DNA of 64,000 nucleotides, from NCBI RefSeq assembly GCF_021405525.1, contig NZ_JAGQAG010000001.1, positions 1,612,001 to 1,676,000 on the forward strand, given 5' to 3'. This stretch comes from Ruegeria pomeroyi. GTDB lineage: Bacteria; Pseudomonadota; Alphaproteobacteria; Rhodobacterales; Rhodobacteraceae. This document shows, piece by piece, positions 52,958-61,848 of this stretch. The notes beneath the pieces are model-generated. The model was given only the letters and a program-made list of their open reading frames with translations, was not told the DNA's origin and did no database searches. Made by a program: the position numbers and the translations under genes. How positions within the stretch are numbered: the first letter of the stretch is position 1; every line of letters begins with the position of its first letter.

Positions 52958-53740
52958 ATGAAAACCATGCGGATGATCCTGCTTGCCGGTCTGGGCCTGT
53001 CGGTTGCGGCCTGCACGGCCGTCGATGTCCCGACCCGGAACGCCCCTTACGAGCAATTGCCGACCACGTCGATTACGGCTCCGGCGGGGTATGACCTGCT
53101 GCAACCGGAAAGCCGGGTCCAGTCAACCGCGGCGGTGGGGCAGGTGGTGATCTCGCATGCCGACATCGACACCGTTGCGCGCGCAGCGACGCAAGAGCCG
53201 GGAGTTGGCGGCTTGGTTGCAGGGCAGGCGCCCGTGACCATCAACTCGGTCACCGTACTGGTGCCGCGCTCTTTGAAGGTGTCCGAGCGCAACAGCTATC
53301 TGCCGCGCGGCGACATCGTGTGGCGCGAGGACCCGATCGGCGACCGTCACGCCCAGGTTCAGAAGATCGTGCAGGACGCGATGGTGCGTGGCGTCAGCCC
53401 GCTGAGCGGCCCGGTCAAGGCCGATCTGGAAATCGTCGTCAAGCGGTTCCACGCCTTGACCGAAAAAGCGCGCTATACCACCGGCGGCGTGCACGCGATC
53501 ACCTTTGACATGGTCCTCAAGGATCCGGTTACGGGTGAGCAGTTGACCCCGCCGCGCGAGGTTCGCGCCGATCTGGAGGCCTTTGGCGGCCAGCAGGCGA
53601 TCAACGCCGAGGCCCGCGGTCAGACCCAAAAGGTCCGCATCACCGACCACCTGACATGGGTGATCCAGCAAGAGTTGACCAACCCCGAAGGCTACGAGAA
53701 CGCCTCGTTGGGCATCATCCAGGTGATGAATCGTCTCTGA
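52958..53740 (+). CDS. Lipoprotein of unknown function (DUF6778-like)
   Basis: 260 residues. A lipoprotein signal (MRMILLAGLGLSVAAC, Cys near residue 19) is followed by a globular domain containing LPRGDIVWREDPIGDRHAQ, VKADLEIVVKRFHALTEKAR and VHAITFDMVLKDPVTGEQL. The last two resemble a lipoprotein fold binding or presenting envelope components. GGAGAAGAG lies just before the ATG. Function unknown; family assignment from memory of Rhodobacterales proteins. Confidence 0.82.
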   Translation: MKTMRMILLAGLGLSVAACTAVDVPTRNAPYEQLPTTSITAPAGYDLLQPESRVQSTAAVGQVVISHADIDTVARAATQEPGVGGLVAGQAPVTINSVTVLVPRSLKVSERNSYLPRGDIVWREDPIGDRHAQVQKIVQDAMVRGVSPLSGPVKADLEIVVKRFHALTEKARYTTGGVHAITFDMVLKDPVTGEQLTPPREVRADLEAFGGQQAINAEARGQTQKVRITDHLTWVIQQELTNPEGYENASLGIIQVMNRL

Positions 53741-53779
53741 CACTTCCCAGCCAACGGGAATGAGATTAAGAGGGCGCTC

Positions 53780-54991
53780 ATGACAGCGCCCTCTGACGTT
53801 TTTGACCGTCCCCGCATCCGCCTGAAGCCCAAGGCCAACGCCCGTGCCATCCGTCACGGGGCGCCTTGGGTGTTCGACAACGAGGTGGTCACCGACCGCC
53901 GTACCCGCAAGATCGCCCCCGGTACCGTGGCGGTGCTCGAGGATGACAACCGCGCGGCCCTGGGGCTGGTGGCGGTCAATCCCGGCTCGCGCATCCTGGC
54001 CCGGATGCTGGACCGCGATCCGGACGCGGTGCTTGATGCCGCCTGGTTCGAGGCGCGGCTGACCCGGGCGCTGGCACTGCGCGAACGCCTGTTTGACGCG
54101 CCCTTTTACCGGCTCGTTCATGCCGAGGCCGATGGCTTCCCAGGTGTGATCATCGACCGGTTCGGCGACGCCTGCGTGATCCAGCCCAATGCCGCCTGGG
54201 CCGAGGCGCATCTGGAGCTGCTGAGCACGGCACTGATCAAGGTGACCGGCGTGAACACGGTTCTGAAGAATGCTTCGGGCCGGACGCGGTCTCTCGAAGG
54301 GCTGGATGACAAGAACGCGGTGCTGGCGGGGGCGGCGCCAGTGGCGCCGCTTCCTGTGCCGATGAACGGCGCCACCTATATGGCCGATCTGACCGGTGGC
54401 CAGAAAACCGGCCTGTTCTTCGACCAGCGCCCCAACCATGCCTTTGCCCAGCGGCTGGCGGGGCAGGGTGCGCGGGTGCTCGACGTGTTTTCCCATGTGG
54501 GCGGCTTTGCGCTGGCGATGCTGGCCGGCGGCGCTGGCAGCGCGCTGGCGGTCGATGGCTCGGCCCCGGCGCTGGCCTTGGCCGAACAGGGGGCGCTGGC
54601 CTCGGGTCTGGCCGGGCGGTTCGAGACGCGGCAGGGCGATGCGTTCGACGTGCTGACCGCGTTGGCCGAGGAAGGCGAGACATTCGACGTGGTGATCTGC
54701 GATCCGCCCGCCTTTGCGCCCTCGAAACAGGCGCTGGACGCGGGGTTGCGCGCTTATGAACGGGTGGCGCGGCTGGCTGCGGCGCTGGTGCGACCGGGTG
54801 GCTATCTGGGTCTCTGCTCCTGCTCGCATGCCGCCGATCTGTCGCGGTTCCGCGAGGCCAGCGTGCGCGGCATCGGCCGCGCCGGGCGCAGCGCGCAGCT
54901 GATCCATACCGGCTTTGCCGGGCCGGATCATCCGCAATTGCCGCAACTGGCCGAGAGCGGCTATCTCAAGGCGGTGTTCTTCCGGCTGTGA
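53780..54991 (+). CDS. RlmI-like SAM-dependent RNA methyltransferase
   Basis: 403 residues. An N-terminal PUA-like domain (RLKPKANARAIRHGAPWVFDNEV) precedes the RlmI-type Rossmann domain with motif I VLDVFSHVGGFALAM, the acidic loop ALAVDGSAPAL and the catalytic CDPPAFAPSK. Such enzymes make 5-methylcytosine in 23S rRNA or related marks. The target here is unproven. Its stop overlaps the GTG start of the PIN-domain gene (GTGA). Confidence 0.92.
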   Translation: MTAPSDVFDRPRIRLKPKANARAIRHGAPWVFDNEVVTDRRTRKIAPGTVAVLEDDNRAALGLVAVNPGSRILARMLDRDPDAVLDAAWFEARLTRALALRERLFDAPFYRLVHAEADGFPGVIIDRFGDACVIQPNAAWAEAHLELLSTALIKVTGVNTVLKNASGRTRSLEGLDDKNAVLAGAAPVAPLPVPMNGATYMADLTGGQKTGLFFDQRPNHAFAQRLAGQGARVLDVFSHVGGFALAMLAGGAGSALAVDGSAPALALAEQGALASGLAGRFETRQGDAFDVLTALAEEGETFDVVICDPPAFAPSKQALDAGLRAYERVARLAAALVRPGGYLGLCSCSHAADLSRFREASVRGIGRAGRSAQLIHTGFAGPDHPQLPQLAESGYLKAVFFRL

Positions 54992-55542
54992 AAGCGGTGC
55001 TCGACACTTGCGTGATCTATCCCACGGTCATGCGCGAGATGCTGCTGGGTGCGGCGCGGCTGGGGCATTTCACCCCGCTCTGGTCGGCCCGCGTTTTGGA
55101 GGAATGGGCGCGTGCGGCGGTCAAGCTGGGACCGGCGGGCGAGGCGCAGGCGCGCGCCGAGATCGCCCTGACCCGCGCCGCCTGGCCCAGGGCCGAGCTG
55201 CCGCCCGCGCCCGGTGTCGAGGCACGGCTGTGGCTGCCCGATCCGGCGGATATCCATGTGCTGGCCACGGCCATCGCCGGATCTGCGGATGTGATCGTGA
55301 CCCTCAACCGGGCCGATTTCCCGCGCAACATCCTGGCCGAGGAAGGGCTGGAGCGGATCGACCCGGATGCGTTCCTTTTGCAGTTTTTCAAAGGTGACCC
55401 GGACAATATGGCCCTCATGGCCGAAAAAGTGCTGGATGAGGCCAACCGTCTGTCGGGCGAGACATGGACGATCCGCAGTCTGATGAAAAAGGCGCGGCTG
55501 CCTCGGCTGGGCAAGGCGCTGGAACACCACCGCTCAGAGTGA
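54988..55542 (+). CDS. PIN-domain protein
   Basis: 184 residues starting with GTG. The PIN nuclease core begins [20 protein letters not shown], with later acidic residues in [25 protein letters not shown], matching the PIN active-site order. There is no antitoxin gene beside it. Instead it is translationally coupled to the RNA methyltransferase, so it may act on RNA as a housekeeping or quality-control nuclease rather than as a VapC toxin. It overlaps the convergent LLM gene by 9 bases. Confidence 0.88.
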   Translation: MKAVLDTCVIYPTVMREMLLGAARLGHFTPLWSARVLEEWARAAVKLGPAGEAQARAEIALTRAAWPRAELPPAPGVEARLWLPDPADIHVLATAIAGSADVIVTLNRADFPRNILAEEGLERIDPDAFLLQFFKGDPDNMALMAEKVLDEANRLSGETWTIRSLMKKARLPRLGKALEHHRSE

Positions 55543-56517
55543 GCGCAGGATCCCGGCCGCGATTTCGAACGAACGTTTGCGCGCGGTGTGATCGTGAATT
55601 TGCCCGGTCAGGATCACTTCGTCGGGCTGATAACGGTCGATGATGCGGGTCAGGTCGGCGCGCACCGTCTCGGGGCTGCCCACCGCCGAAACGCTGAGCG
55701 CGGCATTCACCCCGGCCAGCGTGGCGCGATCCAGATGCGCGGCGATATCGTCAACCGGCGTCGGCAGTTTGCCGGGCCGCCCCAGCCTGAGCCGGGCAAA
55801 GGCCTGTTGCATGGTGGTGCGCAGGCGTACCCCTTCAGCGTCGGTTTCGGCGGCAAAGACATTGATCGCCATCATCGCATGGGGGTGATCCAGATAGACC
55901 GAGGGGCGGAAGCTGCGGCGATAGATCTCCAGCGCCTCCTCCAGCGCCTGTGGCGCGAAATGCGAGGCAAAGGCATATGGCAGGCCCAGTTGAGCCGCCA
56001 GTTGCGCGCCATAGAGGCTCGATCCCAGGATCCAGACCGGCACATGGGTGTTCTGGCCGGGAAAGGCGCGCACCCGTGCCTCTGGATCCTCGGGGCCAAG
56101 AAAGCCGATCAGGTCGATCACATCCTGAGGGAAACTGTCCTGTTGTGACAGACCCCGGCGCAAGGCGCGGGCGGTCGCCATATCGGTCCCGGGCGCCCGC
56201 CCCAGCCCCAGGTCGATGCGGTCGCCATAGAGCGACGCCAGCGTGCCAAAGGCCTCGGCCACCATGTAAGGCGCATGATTGGGCAGCATGATGCCGCCCG
56301 CGCCGATCCGCATGGTCTTGGTCCGGCTGGCGATATGGCCGATCAGCACTGCGGTCGCGGCGCTGGCGATGCCGGGCATGTTGTGATGCTCGGCCAGCCA
56401 GTAACGATGATACCCCAGCGCCTCGGCATGCGCGGCCAGATCGCCGCTGTTGGCCAGCGCCTGGGGAATATCGCTGCCCTCGGGCACCGGGGCAAGGTCG
56501 AGCAGGGAATAGAGCAT
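55534..56517 (-). CDS. LLM-class flavin-dependent oxidoreductase
   Basis: 327 residues, luciferase-like monooxygenase fold. Typical text: [58 protein letters not shown] and [11 protein letters not shown]. Such proteins use FMNH2 or F420-like flavins; many are of unassigned substrate. It lies 18 bases beyond the M48 gene stop on the same strand. Confidence 0.92.
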   Translation of the reverse strand: MLYSLLDLAPVPEGSDIPQALANSGDLAAHAEALGYHRYWLAEHHNMPGIASAATAVLIGHIASRTKTMRIGAGGIMLPNHAPYMVAEAFGTLASLYGDRIDLGLGRAPGTDMATARALRRGLSQQDSFPQDVIDLIGFLGPEDPEARVRAFPGQNTHVPVWILGSSLYGAQLAAQLGLPYAFASHFAPQALEEALEIYRRSFRPSVYLDHPHAMMAINVFAAETDAEGVRLRTTMQQAFARLRLGRPGKLPTPVDDIAAHLDRATLAGVNAALSVSAVGSPETVRADLTRIIDRYQPDEVILTGQIHDHTARKRSFEIAAGILRSL

Positions 56518-56535
56518 GCGGGTCGGTCCTGAGGA

Positions 56536-57222
56536 TCAATGCGCTTGCCAGCGCGCTTCGAGCCGGTCAAGCGCGGCGATGCGCTCGGCGGTTTTGGGAT
56601 GACTGAGCAGCCATGCGGGTGCCACCCCGGCGCGCTGGGCAGTGAGCGCGTCAAGCTTGTGAAACAGCGCCTTTTGCGGCGCCACGCCGATACCCGCCTT
56701 GGTCAGCAGGGCGGCGGCATAGGCGTCGGCCTCATATTCGTCGGCGCGGCTTAGTCGCGCGGCAAGCAGGGTGGTCAGCATATTGGCGATCCAGACCCCG
56801 AAGAAGGGGATGAACCGGCCCAGCAGCATGGCCAGCGCGGTGCGCATGGCGTTCTGGCCGGAAAAGTCGATCATCCGGCGCCGCGAATGGCCCAGCGCCA
56901 CATGCCCCAGCTCATGCGCAATGACCGAGGTCAGCTCTTCGCCGGTGACCTCGCCGCTTTGATATTTGCGGTAGAAGCCGCGGGTGATGAAGATGCGCCC
57001 GTCAGGCGCGGCCAACCCGTTGACCGGGTCGATTTCATAGATATGCACCGGCACCCGCGCCACGCCCAGCGCCGCCGCCAGCCGGTCGGTCAGCCGTTTC
57101 AGCGCCGGGTCGGCCAGCTCGGTCGAGCGGGCATCCAGCTCGCGCCGGGTCCGCCAGGCCGAGAAATGGTACATCGCAAAGGCGTAGAGAACCGCCAGCA
57201 GGATCGGGGTGACGCGCAACAT
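56536..57222 (-). CDS. M48 family metallopeptidase (minimal form)
   Basis: 228 residues. A single N-terminal membrane helix (LRVTPILLAVLYAFAMYHFSAW) precedes the zinc motif SVIAHELGHVALGHSRRR and the downstream SRADEYEADAYAAALL ligand. It has no TPR, unlike the M48 protein at 24270. Resembles HtpX/Oma1-like membrane proteases. Upstream of, and likely co-transcribed with, the LLM gene. Confidence 0.9.
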   Translation of the reverse strand: MLRVTPILLAVLYAFAMYHFSAWRTRRELDARSTELADPALKRLTDRLAAALGVARVPVHIYEIDPVNGLAAPDGRIFITRGFYRKYQSGEVTGEELTSVIAHELGHVALGHSRRRMIDFSGQNAMRTALAMLLGRFIPFFGVWIANMLTTLLAARLSRADEYEADAYAAALLTKAGIGVAPQKALFHKLDALTAQRAGVAPAWLLSHPKTAERIAALDRLEARWQAH

Positions 57223-57463
57223 GGATCAGATATGGGGCGTTCCGGCGACGGGGGCAAGCGGCAAGCCGCCGATGACGGGTCGGCCCGGTGGGCAGGGCGC
57301 CATCCTGGGCAGAGTTCTGCCCCCGCAACTGGCATCGCAGACAGGGTTTCCGCCGGTTTAGCCGCGTCCCTATTGCGGCGCTTGTCGGTTCGGGCCGTGC
57401 GCGCCTAGCGTGCCACGGGCGGCCCGATGCAGCCGCACATCTTGATGCGAGGAACCACGAGCG

Positions 57464-57655
57464 ATGACGACCAGATTGACCCTTTTGATTGCCTTTGCGC
57501 TTCCGCTGATGGGCTGTTCCGAGCCTGAGCCCGAGCCGGTACAGATCCTTGAAGCCCCCTCGTTCGACAAACTGGGCAATCCGGTCTGTCCCGAAGGCTA
57601 TAGCCTCGCCACCACCGAGACCGGCGAACCGGTTTGTGCCGGGGTCGTGTACTGA
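57464..57655 (+). CDS. Small lipoprotein
   Basis: 63 residues: signal and lipobox LLIAFALPLMGC, then a short acidic linker (SEPEPEPVQILEAP) and a compact end with two cysteines (GNPVCPEGYSLATTETGEPVC). GAGGAA lies about 10 bases before the ATG. No family recognised; likely envelope-anchored. Confidence 0.68.
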   Translation: MTTRLTLLIAFALPLMGCSEPEPEPVQILEAPSFDKLGNPVCPEGYSLATTETGEPVCAGVVY

Positions 57656-57690
57656 ACGCATGAAGCCGCTGGCCGCCGCGCAGCTGGTGG

Positions 57691-58875
57691 TCAGCGGGTC
57701 AGCACCCGCATGCCCTGTTCCAGCCCCGACAGGGTCATCGGCACCATACGGTCCTCGAATATCTCGCGGATCATGCCGATCGAATGGGTATAGTCCCAGT
57801 ATTTCTCGGGCACCGGGTTGATCCAGAGGTTGCTGGCCCATTGCTCGCGCGCGCGTGCCAGCCAGACCTGGCCCGCCTCCTGGTTCCAATGCTCGTTGGC
57901 ACCGCCGGGATAGGCGATTTCGTAGGGGCTCATCGAGGCATCGCCTACGAAGATGCATTTGTAATCGGGCCCATAGGTGCGCAGCACCTCATGGGTGGGG
58001 ATCTGCGCATCCCAGCGGCGACGGTTGTCGCGCCAGACGCCTTCGTAGAGGCAATTGTGAAAGTAGTAATATTCCAGATGCTTGAACTCGGCACGCGCCG
58101 CCGAAAACAGCTCTTCCACCACCTTCACATGCGGGTCCATCGAGCCGCCCACGTCAAGGAACAGCACCACCTTGACCGCGTTATGCCGTTCGGGGCGTTC
58201 CTTGACGTCCAGATAGCCGTGTTCGGCGGTGGCGCGGATGGTGCCATCCAGGTCCAGTTCCATCGCCGCGCCCTCGCGCGCCCAGCGGCGCAGCCGTTTC
58301 AGCGCCACCTTGATGTTGCGGGTGCCCAGTTCGACCGTGTCGTCGAGATTCTTGAACTCGCGCTTGTCCCAGACCTTGACCGCGCGCTGGTGGCGGCTTT
58401 CCTTCTGGCCGATCCGCACCCCTTCGGGGTTGTAGCCATAGGCGCCAAAGGGCGAGGTGCCGGCTGTGCCGATCCACTTGTTGCCGCCCTGGTGGCGGCC
58501 CTGTTGTTCCTTGAGCCGCTCGCGCAGCGTCTCCATCAGCTTGTCGAACCCGCCCAGCGCCTCGATCTCGGCCTTTTCCTCGGGCGACAGGTGTTTCTCG
58601 GCCATCTTCTCCAGCCAGTCGGCGGGGATGTCCACGGCCTCCATCACCTGCTCAAAGGTGATCTCTTCTAGTCCCTTGAAACTGGCGGCAAAGGCGCGGT
58701 CGAACTTGTCGATATTGCGCTCGTCCTTCACCATCGAGACGCGGGCCAGGTAATAGAAGGCCTCGACATCGTAGGTCGCCAGCCCCTTTTTCATGCCTTC
58801 GAGAAAGGTCAGGTATTCGCGCAGCGACACCGGCACCCCGGCTTTGCGCAAATTCTCGAAAAAGGGCAGGAACAT
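57691..58875 (-). CDS. VWA-domain (CoxE-like) protein
   Basis: 394 residues. The N-terminal helical part (FLPFFENLRKAGVPVSLREY) and a VWA domain with a MIDAS variant LFLDVGGSMDPHVKVV, so Asp-x-Gly-Gly-Ser replaces the classical DxSxS. Such proteins commonly work with MoxR ATPases; one is encoded 1.8 kb upstream in the same direction. It is the third gene of an operon, starting 4 bases after a small membrane-protein gene. Confidence 0.9.
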   Translation of the reverse strand: MFLPFFENLRKAGVPVSLREYLTFLEGMKKGLATYDVEAFYYLARVSMVKDERNIDKFDRAFAASFKGLEEITFEQVMEAVDIPADWLEKMAEKHLSPEEKAEIEALGGFDKLMETLRERLKEQQGRHQGGNKWIGTAGTSPFGAYGYNPEGVRIGQKESRHQRAVKVWDKREFKNLDDTVELGTRNIKVALKRLRRWAREGAAMELDLDGTIRATAEHGYLDVKERPERHNAVKVVLFLDVGGSMDPHVKVVEELFSAARAEFKHLEYYYFHNCLYEGVWRDNRRRWDAQIPTHEVLRTYGPDYKCIFVGDASMSPYEIAYPGGANEHWNQEAGQVWLARAREQWASNLWINPVPEKYWDYTHSIGMIREIFEDRMVPMTLSGLEQGMRVLTR

Positions 58876-58879
58876 CGGC

Positions 58880-59047
58880 TCAGACCATCAGACGGTGGAT
58901 CACCAATGTTGCTATCATCCCGAGGAGCGTGAAGGCAATCGCGTAGCCCGCAGCATATTGCGCGATATCCGCGGTTGTGCCGTTACGTCGCTTGGCGGTC
59001 AGCCCGCCAAGCAAGGCGCCGAACAGCGCCGCTGCGATGACAATCAT
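58880..59047 (-). CDS. Small membrane protein (55 residues)
   Basis: Two predicted helices, IVIAAALFGALLGGLTA and AAGYAIAFTLLGMIATLVI, separated by the basic, polar KRRNGTTADIAQY loop. It starts 6 bases after the DUF2927 stop and ends 4 bases before the VWA start, filling the gap exactly. This tight packing supports it as a true gene. Function unknown. Confidence 0.72.
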   Translation of the reverse strand: MIVIAAALFGALLGGLTAKRRNGTTADIAQYAAGYAIAFTLLGMIATLVIHRLMV

Positions 59048-59053
59048 GCGTTC

Positions 59054-60463
59054 TTACCCGCCCAGTGCGTTGCGGGGGTTCAGGGCCGCGATCTCCTGCA
59101 TCTTGGCCCGAACCGCCCAGTCCGAGCCGAACCCGTACCGCGCCCAGCCGACACTGTCCAGCCGCAGGTCGCGGGCCGCGTCGGTTTTGCCCAACAGGGT
59201 CAGCGCCTCGGCCTCGAGCATCATGAGGGTGGCCAGCAGCGCGGCATTCTCGGCCTGAGCGGCGACGTCACGCATCGGGCGCAGCTGGGCCAGCGCCCCG
59301 GCACCATCGCCACGCGAGATGGCAAAGGCGGCGGTCTGGGTGGTCACATAGGCCTGATGCAGCCGGGTGCCCGGTGTCGATTGCAAGACCTGCATCGCGG
59401 TCAGGAAATGCCGCTGTGCCAGATCGGGATCGGCGGTTTGCAGCATCCGGCCAAGCATGTAGTGGCCAAAGGCGCGGCGCTGATCCACCCAGCCCCAGGA
59501 CTGGGCCATCTGCGCGGCTCGGTTGGCGGCGTCAAGCCGGGCCTGATAGGCCGTTCCGGGGCCAAGCGCGGCCTGTACCTGGTCGATCCAGGCGCGCGGG
59601 GTCGACACGACCGGTTGCGCGGCAACGGTGACGCCGCGCGGGTTGAGCCGACCCAGCAGGTCGGGCAGCACCGCGGCGACCTGCGCCTGGCTCATGCCGC
59701 TGCGCAGTTCCGGCGCATAGGTGGCACGCAGCACCAGCATGTCGAACCCGGTCAGGATGGTGTGGATATTGTCGTCGTTGAACACCGAATCCGGCAGGCG
59801 GTAGAGGTCGTTGAGCGGCCCGATTGCCTGCGCCAGCTCCTCGTGCAGGCAGTCGCGCAATTCCTGCGGGCTGCTGTCATAGGGCACGAAGATGCCAAGT
59901 CGCTCGCGCTTGCGCAGGTTGGCCCAGTTGGTCTTGTCCTTGCGGCGGTCACGACGGAATTCAGCCAGGCTCGACACATTGGGAACCACGAAACAGGCGG
60001 CATGGGGCAGGGCGCGGCCGATCTCCTCGCGGCTGACGGCCTCGATGGTGATATTGGCGCTGGCGTCGCTGACCTGACGGATGTCGATCCCGGCCTCACC
60101 GCGCAGGCGCCCCAGCAGCCGGGTCAGGTCCGGTTGCAGGCTTGCGGGCGGCGAGCCGGTCACCCGCACGGTGATCGGGGTCTCGAACCGGGTAAACACC
60201 GGCAGGTCGCGCCCGCTTTCCAGCTGGAAATGCAGGGCCAGGAAATCGGCGGCGATATTGCCGTTCGATCGTTGCGGCGGCTGCACCCGTGTGGTGCCAA
60301 AGCTCTTCATCGGCTCCAGCGACAGGCCGGGCGTCTGCGCGCGGGTCGGCGTATCCTCGAGCGGGACGGTATCACAGGCAGCAAGGCCAAGGCCCGAGAC
60401 CAGGGCGAGCGCCCTGACAAGCGGGCGGGAGATGGTGCGGGACAAGGCGCTTTTGACTGTCAT
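59054..60463 (-). CDS. DUF2927 lipoprotein
   Basis: 469 residues. A lipobox signal (ALALVSGLGLAAC) precedes a DUF2927 domain (DLPVFTRFETPITVRVTG, then IGRALPHAACFVVPN, with QELRDCLHEELAQAIGPLND) and a helical-repeat C-terminus with TPR-like pairs (FLTAMQVLQSTPG, LATLMMLEAEALTLLG). The HEELAQ motif looks metallopeptidase-like. ATG at 60463 is chosen over an upstream in-frame ATG that would precede the lipobox poorly. Probably an envelope-acting protease or lipoprotein; substrate unknown. Confidence 0.85.
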   Translation of the reverse strand: MTVKSALSRTISRPLVRALALVSGLGLAACDTVPLEDTPTRAQTPGLSLEPMKSFGTTRVQPPQRSNGNIAADFLALHFQLESGRDLPVFTRFETPITVRVTGSPPASLQPDLTRLLGRLRGEAGIDIRQVSDASANITIEAVSREEIGRALPHAACFVVPNVSSLAEFRRDRRKDKTNWANLRKRERLGIFVPYDSSPQELRDCLHEELAQAIGPLNDLYRLPDSVFNDDNIHTILTGFDMLVLRATYAPELRSGMSQAQVAAVLPDLLGRLNPRGVTVAAQPVVSTPRAWIDQVQAALGPGTAYQARLDAANRAAQMAQSWGWVDQRRAFGHYMLGRMLQTADPDLAQRHFLTAMQVLQSTPGTRLHQAYVTTQTAAFAISRGDGAGALAQLRPMRDVAAQAENAALLATLMMLEAEALTLLGKTDAARDLRLDSVGWARYGFGSDWAVRAKMQEIAALNPRNALGG

Positions 60464-60500
60464 TCTCTTACTGCTGCTCAATGATACCAAACCTGTCAAT

Positions 60501-60533
60501 CTATTGCGCGGTGATTGGTTACCGCCGCAATAG
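60501..60533. promoter_or_regulatory. Near-perfect long inverted repeat upstream of the DUF2927 operon
   Basis: CTATTGCG and CGCAATAG (8 bp) enclose CGGT...ACCG with one extra base on one side. It lies 38 bases before the DUF2927 ATG. It may be an operator; no T-run is adjacent. Confidence 0.5.
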
Positions 60534-60612
60534 GAACATGGTGGCATCCGCAGCCTTCTCGAAGCAAGCGCGTGAAGGCCATTTAAGGCTCTGTTTACCA
60601 ATTTTTTGGAAA

Positions 60613-60641
60613 CAAAAAGGGCGGTTCGGAACGAACCGCCC
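60613..60641 (-). terminator. Terminator of the MoxR gene
   Basis: GGGCGGTTCG (60619-60628) pairs with CGAACCGCCC (60632-60641) and, read on the minus strand, is followed by a TTTTTG run. It lies 26 bases after the MoxR stop. Confidence 0.85.
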
Positions 60642-60667
60642 GCCTTTTGTTGCTAATCTGGCCTGAA

Positions 60668-61513
60668 TCAGCGTTTACCGCGTGCCATGAAGGCCAGCCG
60701 TTCGAACAGGTGCACATCCTGCTCGTTCTTGAGCAGCGCACCATGCAGTTTCGGCAGCGCATTGGCCCCGTCGCGGCGCAGATCCTCGGCGCTCAAATCC
60801 TCGGCCAGCAGCAGTTTCAGCCAGTCGATCACCTCGGACGTCGAAGGTTTCTTCTTCAACCCCTGCGTCTCGCGAATCTCGTAGAACTGGGTCAGAGCGG
60901 CGGTCAGCAGCGCCTCCTTGATGCCGGGGTGATGCACCTCGACGATGCGGCGCATGGTGGCCTCGTCAGGGAAACGGATATAGTGAAAGAAACAGCGCCG
61001 CAGAAACGCGTCGGGCAGTTCCTTTTCGTTGTTCGAGGTGATGATGACGATGGGGCGCTGCCGGGCGCGGATGGTCTGGCCAGTCTCGTAGACATGGAAC
61101 TCCATCTTGTCGAGCTCCTGCAGCAGGTCGTTGGGAAACTCGATATCGGCCTTGTCGATCTCGTCGATCAACAGCACCACTTTCTCGTCCGCGTCAAAAG
61201 CCTGCCACAGCTTGCCCTTCTTGATGTAGTTGCTCACATCATGCACGCGCTCCTCGCCCAGCTGGCTGTCGCGCAGACGGCTGACCGCGTCATACTCATA
61301 CAGGCCCTGTTGTGCGCGGGTGGTGGATTTCACGTTCCACTCGATCATCCGCAGGCCCAGGGCGCCCGCGACCTGTTTGGCCAGCTCGGTCTTGCCGGTG
61401 CCCGGTTCGCCTTTGACCAGCAGCGGTCGCTCCAACGTCACGGCGGCGTTCACCGCGATCGTCAGATCGTCGGTGGCCACATATTCAGCGGTTCCCTGAA
61501 AACGTGCGGTCAT
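60668..61513 (-). CDS. MoxR family AAA+ ATPase
   Basis: 281 residues. Walker A is GEPGTGKTELAK (LVKGEPGTGKT), Walker B is KVVLLIDEIDKAD, and sensor ITSNNEKELPDAFLRRC follows. Substrate-binding text of the MoxR branch runs through to the C-terminus. GAGGA lies 6 bases before the ATG. MoxR proteins act as chaperones together with VWA partners; a VWA gene lies in the next downstream operon. A GGAAACA-CCC-TGTTTCC repeat (61601-61617) stands upstream. Confidence 0.93.
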   Translation of the reverse strand: MTARFQGTAEYVATDDLTIAVNAAVTLERPLLVKGEPGTGKTELAKQVAGALGLRMIEWNVKSTTRAQQGLYEYDAVSRLRDSQLGEERVHDVSNYIKKGKLWQAFDADEKVVLLIDEIDKADIEFPNDLLQELDKMEFHVYETGQTIRARQRPIVIITSNNEKELPDAFLRRCFFHYIRFPDEATMRRIVEVHHPGIKEALLTAALTQFYEIRETQGLKKKPSTSEVIDWLKLLLAEDLSAEDLRRDGANALPKLHGALLKNEQDVHLFERLAFMARGKR

Positions 61514-61848
61514 GGCGGTCCTCGTCCTAGCGTGCTCGGCCCTGAGGTAAAGCGCGCGCTTCGCTTTGGCAAGGCGCGCCGCGGCGTCGTTGAGAAGGTT
61601 GGAAACACCCTGTTTCCACGTCAAAGATTGAGAAAATGCGCCCTTCGGCTCCATATGTCGTAACGTCATGTCGATGCCAACAGTCACACAACCCTCAGGA
61701 ATTCACTAAATTTCAAGAGGTTGGGCATAGATTTTGGGTCGTTTGATCAATTGCTGACGAGGGCGGGAAATTGGGCTCTTTCGCATGTCTTTGTGTAGTG
61801 ACATTCCCCGGTTCGTCAGATAAACGCTGCGGCAGAAGGGGGAGCCGA
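61514..61848. other. Intergenic region between MoxR and dksA
   Basis: 335 bases, no gene. It contains the perfect repeat GGAAACA-CCC-TGTTTCC (61601-61617) and a GGGGGAG sequence just before the dksA ATG. No convincing sigma-70 promoter or RNA gene is seen. Confidence 0.55.

Noticed and set aside
54988-55542. PIN protein as the toxin of a VapBC pair
   Set aside because: No antitoxin-sized gene precedes it; the upstream overlapping gene is a 403-residue methyltransferase.
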